From Catonella morbi ATCC 51271 (GTDB taxonomy: Bacteria; Bacillota; Clostridia; Lachnospirales; Lachnospiraceae), in NCBI RefSeq assembly GCF_000160035.2, contig NZ_KI535370.1, forward strand, positions 62,001-126,000: a stretch of DNA of 64,000 nt. Direction: 5' to 3'. The position numbers were made by a program, and so were the translations under genes. A model generated the notes under the pieces. That model was not told where the DNA came from and ran no database searches. It saw only the letters and a list, made by a program, of their open reading frames with translations. Position 1 is the stretch's first letter. Every line of letters begins with the position of its first letter. Positions 57,593 to 64,000 of this stretch are shown here, piece by piece.

Positions 57593-59389
57593 TTACATAC
57601 GCTCCGGCGCTTCTATACCAAGTAAATCAAGGCATTTTACTATTATCTTCTCTGTGATATATGAGAGCTTGAGCATGGAGTATTTCCTTGCCTCATCCTG
57701 TTCGTTAAGTATGTGGTTTTCATGATAAAATGCACTGAAGCAGTTTGAAACTTCGTAAATATAAGCACATACCTTATGAGGTGCAAACTCTGTTGCAGCT
57801 AAATCTATCATATCAGAAAACTTTGCTAAAACAAGTTCAAGCTCTCTCTCAGAAGCAGTAGCAGCCTTAACCAATTTTATATCGGCAAAGAAATTATCTA
57901 AATCAGCTTTATTTAAGCTCTTTTCTGCTATAAACTTATCCAGAATTGAGCGGATTCTTACTACCGTATACTGGATATATGGGCCTGTATTCCCTTCAAA
58001 TGAAGTAAAACGCTCAAGGTCAAATACATAGTCCTTACTTGCCTGATTAGACAAATCTCCGTATTTGAGGGCAGCCAGTCCAACCTGTTTAGCCACCTTA
58101 TGTTTAACTTCCTCATCCATATCTCTGTCAGACATTTTTGCTTCTACTTCTTCGGTTATTTCGGAAATAAGCCTCTCAAGCCTCATAACTCCGCCTTCTC
58201 TTGTCTTAAAAGGCTTACCGTCTTTACCATTCATAGTACCGAAGCCTAAGAAGATAAGATTTAGTTCTTCCGGAGCTATTCCTGTCTTCTTAACTGTCCT
58301 AAATACCTGCTCAAAATGCATTCCCTGACGTTTATCTACTACATAGATAATATCTGTAGGGTTAAACAATTTAACCCTTTCCAATATTGTCGCAACATCT
58401 GTTGTACTGTAAAGTGCGGCTCCGTCTGACTTAAGTATAATACAAGGCGGAATCTCCTTCTTATCATCTTCCTTTGTAACATCTACAACCAGTGCACCTT
58501 CGCTTATATATGCAAAGCCGTCTGCTTTCATCTTTTCAACCATATCAGGTATATAGACTTGTACATCACTTTCCTTCTTCCAAAGGTCAAAACTTACATT
58601 TATATTATGATAATTTTTCTTGAGGTCAGTAACCGATACATCTAAGATATGGTGCCAGAGTGCCATATAGCCCCTATTCCCATTCTGTAAGAGTGCGGTA
58701 GCCTGTAAAGCCTCATTTTTATATTCTTCATCTTCTTTGGATTTAATTGAGGCCAAAGGGTAAATCTCCTCAAGCTCCTCTATTGTAAAAGGTGCTTCTT
58801 TCGGATATTCACCTGTAAAGCTTTCGTCAAAGTATGGCAGTTCAGGATGTCTGTGTCTAACTTCAGTTATGATAAGTCCCATAGGAAGTCCCCAGTCACC
58901 CAGATGCACATCTCCTATAACCTCATTACCGGCAAATCTTTCTATGCGCTTAATACTCTCGCCTATTATGGCAGGACGAAGATGGCCAACATGTAAAGGC
59001 TTAGCCACATTAGGCCCGCCATAGTCGAGAACTATCTTCTTAGGCTCACCTCCATTTTCATATCCGAAATTTCCGGTCTCACCCATTTCATTTACATAGT
59101 CTGCCAAAAATTCGTCTTTAAGTGTAAGATTAATAAATCCCGGATTTACTGCTTCTATTTTTTCAAATATCTTGCCTTCTTCGGAAAGTTGCAGTTTATC
59201 TGCTACTTCATCAGCTATAAACAAAGGTGCTTTTTTAAACTCTTTAGCCGCTGCCATTGCACCATTACACTGGTACTGACAAAGGTCGGGGCGGTTTGAG
59301 ATGCCTACCATTCCATATTTCTTATCATAGCCCAAACTTACAAAAGCCTTCTCTACAGCTTCTTTAATTAAAACAGATACTTTCTTCAT
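57593..59389 (-). CDS. argS: Arginyl-tRNA synthetase
   Basis: ArgS charges tRNA-Arg. The 598-residue product has the N-terminal Add-1 domain, the class I signature AKPLHVGHLRPAIIG (HVGH in place of HIGH), the Tyr-Asp box TTDVATILERV and GNTGPYIQYTVVRIRSIL in the C-terminal helical domain. The classical KMSKS is replaced by FKTREGGVM, usual for bacterial ArgS. GGAG precedes the ATG at 59389; the frame is open five codons further upstream without support. A long stem-loop lies in the leader. Confidence 0.95.
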   Translation of the reverse strand: MKKVSVLIKEAVEKAFVSLGYDKKYGMVGISNRPDLCQYQCNGAMAAAKEFKKAPLFIADEVADKLQLSEEGKIFEKIEAVNPGFINLTLKDEFLADYVNEMGETGNFGYENGGEPKKIVLDYGGPNVAKPLHVGHLRPAIIGESIKRIERFAGNEVIGDVHLGDWGLPMGLIITEVRHRHPELPYFDESFTGEYPKEAPFTIEELEEIYPLASIKSKEDEEYKNEALQATALLQNGNRGYMALWHHILDVSVTDLKKNYHNINVSFDLWKKESDVQVYIPDMVEKMKADGFAYISEGALVVDVTKEDDKKEIPPCIILKSDGAALYSTTDVATILERVKLFNPTDIIYVVDKRQGMHFEQVFRTVKKTGIAPEELNLIFLGFGTMNGKDGKPFKTREGGVMRLERLISEITEEVEAKMSDRDMDEEVKHKVAKQVGLAALKYGDLSNQASKDYVFDLERFTSFEGNTGPYIQYTVVRIRSILDKFIAEKSLNKADLDNFFADIKLVKAATASERELELVLAKFSDMIDLAATEFAPHKVCAYIYEVSNCFSAFYHENHILNEQDEARKYSMLKLSYITEKIIVKCLDLLGIEAPERM

Positions 59390-59421
59390 TACAACTCTCC
59401 TCATGCATTATTTCATTAAAA

Positions 59422-59468
59422 CATCTTGCAAACATCTCTATCAAAAGATAAAGACCATTTGCAAGATG
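59422..59468 (-). promoter_or_regulatory. Long stem-loop in the argS leader
   Basis: CATCTTGCAAA (minus sense, 59458-59468) pairs perfectly with TTTGCAAGATG (59422-59432), and inside it TCTTTATC pairs with GATAGAGA (one G-U) around TTTT. The stem is followed by TTTT on the minus strand, 33 bases before argS. It can be an attenuator or a terminator for the upstream transaldolase. It has no T-box signature. Confidence 0.6.
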
Positions 59469-59536
59469 GCTATTTACATAAAATCTAAGCTTTTACTATA
59501 AAATATACTCAGATTATCTGAGCAATATTTTTGCAA

Positions 59537-59566
59537 GGATTGCGAGAGGCGAAACCTTAGCAATCC
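59537..59566. terminator. Hairpin after the transaldolase gene
   Basis: GGATTGC (59537-59543) pairs with GCAATCC (59560-59566), with an inner AGG/CCT. It lies about 70 bases past the transaldolase stop. The T-run is weak on both strands. Confidence 0.5.
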
Positions 59567-59633
59567 TGTATTAATTGGTGTTAGAATACCAACATCATTT
59601 TATCATTATTACATAGAAAATACAACTATTCAA

Positions 59634-60287
59634 TTATTCACCAAATACTTTCTTATAGTCGGCTATAAACTTCTCAATTCCCTGAGCTGTAAGAGGATGG
59701 TTTATCATTTGCATTATTACCTTATATGGAACAGTAGCTATATCAGCTCCGGCCAAAGCGCAATGCTGTACATGCATTGGATGTCTTACAGAGGCGGCTA
59801 TAATCTCGGTTTCATAGCCATAGTTTTCAAATATCTGTACTATATCAGCTATCAGGGTAACACCGTCCTGGTTAATATCATCAAGTCTTCCAAGGAAAGG
59901 CGATACATAGCTTGCTCCTGCCTCGGCTGCAAGCAGTGCCTGGTTTGCGGAGAAAATAAGGGTAACATTGGTTTTAACTCCCTCTTTGGCAAGTACCTTG
60001 ACAGCCTTTAGCCCTTCTGCCGTCATAGGAATTTTCACTACCATGTTAGGGTGCATGGAAGCAATTTCCCTTCCCTCTTTAATCATACCCTCTGCATCTG
60101 TAGTAGTTGCCTTTACCTCACCGCTGATAGGGCCATCAACTATAGAGGTTATCTCCTTAAGTACCTCTCTAAAGTCACGTCCTTCCTTTGCAATAAGAGA
60201 CGGATTGGTAGTTACTCCGCAAATAACCCCCATGTCATTTGCCTTACGGATTTCCTCAACATTAGCTGTGTCGATAAAAAATTTCAT
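59634..60287 (-). CDS. Transaldolase / fructose-6-phosphate aldolase family (TalC/MipB type)
   Basis: The 217-residue product is the short transaldolase form: [53 protein letters not shown] with the Schiff-base Lys and [14 protein letters not shown]. This class includes true transaldolases and fructose-6-phosphate aldolases, which cannot be told apart by eye. It feeds the pentose phosphate pathway. AGGAGG supports the ATG at 60287. Confidence 0.92.
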   Translation of the reverse strand: MKFFIDTANVEEIRKANDMGVICGVTTNPSLIAKEGRDFREVLKEITSIVDGPISGEVKATTTDAEGMIKEGREIASMHPNMVVKIPMTAEGLKAVKVLAKEGVKTNVTLIFSANQALLAAEAGASYVSPFLGRLDDINQDGVTLIADIVQIFENYGYETEIIAASVRHPMHVQHCALAGADIATVPYKVIMQMINHPLTAQGIEKFIADYKKVFGE

Positions 60288-60383
60288 AACTCTACCTCCT
60301 AGATTTATTATTTTACCTAAACCTTTACAGTTCCGGTATATAATCACTGATGAAATACAAATTAAAGCTTGATATAATAAGTT

Positions 60384-60968
60384 TTATTCATTCCAAAGCT
60401 CTTCCTTTGTGGTAGATACCGCATCTGCACCTGCTGATAAGGCCGCAATCACATCTTTTTTATCTGAAATAAGCCCTCCTGCTATCAGCGGAAGTTTTAT
60501 TTCGTTCTTAAGCTTTTCTATAATCTCAGGCATTATTCCCGGCATTATCTCAATCATGTCGGGATGTGCAAGTTCCACCTGTTTATTTACGTTTTCCATT
60601 GCTATCGAATCTATAATGAAGTTTCTCAGTATGCCTATAAGCCCGATATCTGCTGCATGTTTTACAAGATTACCCTTCGTACTAAGTATTCCGTCTGCCT
60701 TTGTATTATTTTTAATATAGTCAATAGCCTCAGTTTTTGCTGATAATCCTTGCACCAGATCGGCATGTACTATCGCAAGTTTATCTCTGCTCTTAATTTT
60801 TTCTACAATCGTGGTTAAGCTACATATATTTCCGTATAAGATAAATATAATTCTGCAATCTGTTCTAAGGCTTTTATCTAAGCCTTCTTCATCCTTTACT
60901 GCTGCAATTACAGGCGAATCAGCTATTATTTCAAGTAAATCTTTCCTTGTTTCTCTATGAACCTTCAT
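60384..60968 (-). CDS. glpP: Glycerol-3-phosphate-responsive antiterminator GlpP
   Basis: GlpP binds glycerol-3-phosphate and lets RNA polymerase read through leader terminators of glycerol genes. The 194-residue product has the family blocks SPVIAAVKDEEGLDKSL, HADLVQGLSAKTEAIDYI, DGILSTKGNLVKHAADIG and IEIMPGIMPEIIEKL, ending in PLIAGGLISDKKDVIAALSA. No glpF, glpK or glpD is adjacent, so its targets are elsewhere. The transaldolase follows after about 95 bp. Confidence 0.92.
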   Translation of the reverse strand: MKVHRETRKDLLEIIADSPVIAAVKDEEGLDKSLRTDCRIIFILYGNICSLTTIVEKIKSRDKLAIVHADLVQGLSAKTEAIDYIKNNTKADGILSTKGNLVKHAADIGLIGILRNFIIDSIAMENVNKQVELAHPDMIEIMPGIMPEIIEKLKNEIKLPLIAGGLISDKKDVIAALSAGADAVSTTKEELWNE

Positions 60969-61069
60969 TATGTGCTCCTGTATGTATCATTATAATAACA
61001 GTATAGCCTTAAAGTAAGGATACATCAAGGAGAAAAGATAATAACTGAAAGAATATTTTCACATAATTA

Positions 61070-61126
61070 AAGAGCAGTACTGTCCTAATGCCATATTATA
61101 ATGGCTATAGGCAATAATCTGCTCTT
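61070..61126. terminator. Imperfect 57-base hairpin between glpP and rhaD
   Basis: AAGAGCAG (61070-61077) pairs with CTGCTCTT (61119-61126), with CCT/AGG and TGCCAT/ATGGC stems inside. It could end the rhamnose operon. The T-run is weak, so RNA processing or another role is possible. Confidence 0.5.
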
Positions 61127-61161
61127 GACTATATATTTTACATTAAATTCAGTAAATCTCA

Positions 61162-61983
61162 CTACTTTTCATACAAAAATTTCTCAGGCAGAGTCACCTT
61201 AAAGTCAACCGCTAAGTCCCTAAAATTCTGCGGTGTTATAGTCTGAAGTTTCTTTGGACTCATTGAGAGAGTCTTTACAAGAATCTCAGCTGATTTTTCA
61301 GCAGTATGAGCAAGTCCAAATGCTATGTCAAAGTCTGTCCCTGCAACTACTATACCGTGGTGAGCCCAGATTACAATGTCGTAGCTCTTCATAAGTTCTG
61401 AGGTTTCTACTCCTATTTCTCTTCCTCCCGGAACCATCCAAGGCACTACACCGACTCCGTCAGGAAATACTACCGGACACTCTGTAGCCATTTCCCAAAG
61501 CTCTCTGGTAATTACCTTTTCATCTAAAGGAAGTACAAAGGTAAGAGCAATAATATTGGTTGTATGGGTATGATAAATTACCCTGTATTCAGGATTTTTC
61601 AAAAACTTTACTTCGTGGCTCATCAGATGGCTTGGGAGTTCTGAGGTAGGTCTGCCACCATTTACAAGTCCCCACATAATGCGGTAATTCTCGCCTTTTT
61701 CATCAAGCTCGATAAGACAAATTGAATCTTCGGGCTTATCCTGTACATTTCTGAAAAATTTGCCTGAGCCTGTTACCAGAAAATATTCCCCTGCAAGATT
61801 AGGAACAGCAGTCCCTATTTCTCTCCATTCTCCTGCTTTCAGTTCTTCTTTGACCTCATCTACCTCACAAGGTTTAACTCTGTATGAGAGATTACCTCCG
61901 TTTCTTTCGTGCCATCCCATATTACAGCCATCAGTTGCCATTCTTATAAAACCTTTTACAAATTCTGCATCTAAAAATTTCAT
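61162..61983 (-). CDS. rhaD: Rhamnulose-1-phosphate aldolase
   Basis: RhaD splits L-rhamnulose-1-phosphate into dihydroxyacetone phosphate and lactaldehyde. The 273-residue product matches RhaD in length and motifs: NMGWHERNGGNLSYR, TGSGKFFRNVQDKPED, GRPTSELPSHLMSHEVKFLK (catalytic Glu), IYHTHTTNIIALTF (Zn His pair) and WAHHGIVVAGTDF. Fuculose aldolases are about 60 residues shorter. The start codon chosen is the second of two adjacent ATGs, six bases behind AGAGG; the frame can be read back to a TTG at 62007. Confidence 0.93.
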   Translation of the reverse strand: MKFLDAEFVKGFIRMATDGCNMGWHERNGGNLSYRVKPCEVDEVKEELKAGEWREIGTAVPNLAGEYFLVTGSGKFFRNVQDKPEDSICLIELDEKGENYRIMWGLVNGGRPTSELPSHLMSHEVKFLKNPEYRVIYHTHTTNIIALTFVLPLDEKVITRELWEMATECPVVFPDGVGVVPWMVPGGREIGVETSELMKSYDIVIWAHHGIVVAGTDFDIAFGLAHTAEKSAEILVKTLSMSPKKLQTITPQNFRDLAVDFKVTLPEKFLYEK

Positions 61984-62009
61984 CATTTTCCTCTTTTCAT
62001 TTATCAATC

Positions 62010-63431
62010 TTATCTTGTTACTACTTCAACCGGAACATCCAAAATCTTTGCTACTTTAAGTATTACATCAGCATGTCTGCCTATAGCCGCCGCCATATGA
62101 TGAGTAGGTCCTGCCTCACTCCAACGGTTTACAAATTCCCTTGCTCCACAGCTAAATTTTGTTCTCATATTTGTGTCACCAAAGGTAAATATTTCGCCTT
62201 CCTCATTAACTCCCTCTGCTACAACAAACTTGAACTTTCCGTTCTTATCCTGAGTAATGGCAAGATAGGTAATATCACCGGCAGGAGGATAAAACTGTGT
62301 GAGATAACCACCTCCTACCTTACCGTGAAATACCTCTACTATCTTCATAGTAGGCTTATGTGCCTTTGATATATCAGCATCCCCCGAGCCTGAGTGGCCT
62401 ATTATGCATATGTCCTTGTTAAAATCTATTGAATACATTTCAGAAAGCTGGCCTGTACCGGATATGGTTTTAAGTATACTCATAGCCATAGCTACTTTAA
62501 TATCACCTTCTACTGCACAGGCAGTCCCCTGTTTAATCAGCATTGAAAAGGCCGGAATCAGCATAGAGTCAAGTATACCTGCCTGACCTGTCGCTTTACC
62601 CGCATAATGCGAAGCCACCATAGCAAGATCTTCTTTCTGCACCCATCTTTCAAAGGCCACCACATATCTTGCCATTTCCCAAACTTTTTCCAAACTTCCT
62701 CCACCTTCTATTTCAAAGGTATCTAGGATTTCTTTTGCTTTATTCTCTATTATTTCTTTATCAGTAATATCATCAGCCATAGACCACATATCTTCCCAGT
62801 CAAACTGTTTGGTATAAAGCCCCATTCTATTGTAAAGATTAGTTTCATCTATATACAGATCCATCATTCCGGGATAAGGACGGCCAATCTGGGCAATGTT
62901 AGTCTGTCTGAATCTTCTTCTGACCTGTGCAGCCTTACACCATTCTTCTATCCGCAAGGTGACTTCTTCATCTCCGCCTTCTGAAACGCCTGTGACAACA
63001 GCATACCTCTTTCCTGCCCTTTCAAGATCTGCTGTGGCTTCTCCTACTGCACCGCAGGCATACAAGGTTCCAAGCCAGGTAGGAATATCCGTTTTACTGT
63101 ATTCAGGGGCTTTTTTCTTCTGAATATTAATAACAACAACCGGTACATTAAGATCCCTTACAACCGGAAGTACATTATAAGAGGTTGCATAGGTAAGCAT
63201 CTGCAAAAACACCACATCCACATCTGCCGCCCTGAACTTATCCCCTGCATTCATAGCCTCTTCCTTTGTGGTTATCATACCGCCGTCCACAAGCTCAACT
63301 GTATCAGGAATCCCCTTCTTAAATTCCTCATACTGTGATTCAAATTCCTGTCTGAGATTCGGAAACTGTTCCAAATAAGCACCAAGTGCTATCGAAAATA
63401 CACCGACCTTAGCCTTTGTCTCTACTAACAT
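62010..63431 (-). CDS. L-fucose/L-arabinose isomerase-fold sugar isomerase
   Basis: The 473-residue product is in the FucI/AraA-fold family: a Rossmann-like N-terminal domain (KVGVFSIALGAYLEQFPNL, DVVFLQMLTYATSYNVLP) and a central metal-binding region (YAGKATGQAGILDSMLIPAF and CAVEGDIKVAMAMSIL, with an acidic ligand). Given rhaB upstream and rhaD downstream, L-rhamnose is the probable substrate; the classical RhaA is a TIM-barrel protein and is not in the window. This would be a non-homologous substitute for RhaA, or the operon could act on another 6-deoxy sugar. AAGGAG supports the start. Confidence 0.85.
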   Translation of the reverse strand: MLVETKAKVGVFSIALGAYLEQFPNLRQEFESQYEEFKKGIPDTVELVDGGMITTKEEAMNAGDKFRAADVDVVFLQMLTYATSYNVLPVVRDLNVPVVVINIQKKKAPEYSKTDIPTWLGTLYACGAVGEATADLERAGKRYAVVTGVSEGGDEEVTLRIEEWCKAAQVRRRFRQTNIAQIGRPYPGMMDLYIDETNLYNRMGLYTKQFDWEDMWSMADDITDKEIIENKAKEILDTFEIEGGGSLEKVWEMARYVVAFERWVQKEDLAMVASHYAGKATGQAGILDSMLIPAFSMLIKQGTACAVEGDIKVAMAMSILKTISGTGQLSEMYSIDFNKDICIIGHSGSGDADISKAHKPTMKIVEVFHGKVGGGYLTQFYPPAGDITYLAITQDKNGKFKFVVAEGVNEEGEIFTFGDTNMRTKFSCGAREFVNRWSEAGPTHHMAAAIGRHADVILKVAKILDVPVEVVTR

Positions 63432-63516
63432 AGCTTAACTCCTTTTCAGTAAATTATTTTCTGATACAAGCGTCAAAAGAATTTATTATCTTTCTTTTGA
63501 TACGCAAATCATTTTG

Positions 63517-64000
63517 TTATGGTAAATATGTTTTAATTTCAAAAGAACTTTCTATTATCTTTCTAGCTGAGGATAAGTCAGGTATTACCCCATCTGCTAT
63601 CATAAGTGCAGTAATATTACCTATTGCCGTAGCCTCCGAAGGTCCTGCCTTCACTATATGCCCTGATTTCTCAGCCAGAAGTTTATTCAGATATTCAGCT
63701 TTAGAACCTCCTCCGACTACATGTATTTCTCCCGAATATGTTTCTCCCCTTCTTTCCTCTATTTCTTTTAGGCATTTAATATAACTCTCGGCAAGGCTGT
63801 TATATATCACATTTGCAATTTCAGCTATTCCCTCCGGAACCTGTTGTCCGCTTTCCCTGCAGCTAAGTTTTATTTCTTCTGTCATACTTTTAGGCGCTAA
63901 AAACCTTATATCATTACAGTCTACTATGGATGAAATATTCGCCTTAGCAGCCATTTCGCATATTTCTCCAAAGTCCTTGTCAGCAGCTATTTCTTTTCTG
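63517..64000 (-). CDS. rhaB: Rhamnulokinase, C-terminal part (5' end outside window)
   Basis: The last 160 codons of a FGGY-family kinase are present. RKEIAADKDFGEICEMAAKA runs into NDIRFLAPKSMTEEIKLSC and the ATP-binding EIHVVGGGSKAEYLNKLLAE, then VKAGPSEATAIGNITALMIA, closely following the RhaB C-terminus. It phosphorylates L-rhamnulose at position 1. It is the first visible gene of the rhamnose-type operon, 85 bp before the isomerase gene. Confidence 0.87.
   Translation of the reverse strand, partial: RKEIAADKDFGEICEMAAKANISSIVDCNDIRFLAPKSMTEEIKLSCRESGQQVPEGIAEIANVIYNSLAESYIKCLKEIEERRGETYSGEIHVVGGGSKAEYLNKLLAEKSGHIVKAGPSEATAIGNITALMIADGVIPDLSSARKIIESSFEIKTYLP

Noticed and set aside
59390-59633. 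T-box riboswitch before argS
   Set aside because: No AGGGTGGNACCGCG element or specifier stem could be found; only simple hairpins are present.
61162-61983. L-fuculose-phosphate aldolase
   Set aside because: The length (273) and the motifs GWHERNGGNLSYR and PTSELPSH fit rhamnulose-1-phosphate aldolase; FucA is about 215 residues.

Overview
This window looks like a chromosomal segment of a low-GC, motile, anaerobic Firmicute of class Clostridia, most likely Lachnospiraceae. The indications are the AT-rich composition, strong AGGAGG-type ribosome binding sites, a FliY-type flagellar switch with FlbD, the Rex-AcpS-Nnr-RlmH block, the PyrK/PyrD class 1B dihydroorotate dehydrogenase, a DarA-type c-di-AMP receptor and a Hol-Tox-like micropeptide. 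I cannot name a genus from sequence alone. Almost every gene is on the minus strand; only an L,D-transpeptidase, pheA and a CorC/HlyC protein lie on plus.

Layout. 1-6.3 kb: a flagellar operon transcribed leftward from a sigmaA-like promoter, flbD-motA-motB-fliL-fliM-fliY-fliO-fliP-fliQ (fliQ cut by the window edge). 6.4-11.7 kb: L,D-transpeptidase, recJ, a GC-rich 107-bp inverted-repeat element, ilvC, ilvN, darA. 11.8-12.1 kb: a compact locus that reads as a type I toxin-antitoxin system, with a 27-residue membrane peptide on minus and a convergent structured RNA with its own promoter on plus. 12.1-24 kb: glgX, dtd, eno, mscL with a zinc ribbon, an AlbA_2/Schlafen-like regulator with an in-frame tandem repeat, then rlmH-nnr-acpS-rex and pnp. 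24-31.7 kb: an EAL protein, ctpA and a phosphatidylethanolamine cluster (psd, pssA, TVP38 family, PAP2), then an aldose epimerase. 32-35 kb: a 986-residue secreted Ig-like surface protein.

35-42 kb: pyrimidine genes pyrC-pyrF-pyrK-pyrD, a DHH phosphoesterase, a voltage-gated-type potassium channel and an unknown membrane protein. 42.6 kb: tRNA-Gly(GCC). 43-48 kb: an HtrA protease with an inverted repeat overlapping its promoter, a membrane-anchored GH114 protein, a DUF5050-like protein, pheA and a 100-bp MITE-like element. 48-53 kb: murE-asnB-ATP-grasp ligase-aspartate racemase, a set that matches what is needed to make and amidate a D-aspartate peptidoglycan cross-bridge. 53-61 kb: a CorC/HlyC protein, a SpoIID/LytB protein, a DUF815 ATPase, argS, transaldolase, glpP. 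61-64 kb: a rhamnose-type operon, rhaB (partial)-FucI/AraA-fold isomerase-rhaD.

The most interesting items are the probable type I toxin-antitoxin locus, the D-Asp cross-bridge cluster next to a MurE that carries the DNPR motif usually read as meso-diaminopimelate-specific, and a two-copy structured repeat family in which both copies directly abut intrinsic terminators. Non-coding structure is frequent: hairpin leaders before pnp, argS, htrA and the surface-protein gene deserve attention. No CRISPR array, prophage, transposase or rRNA was seen.
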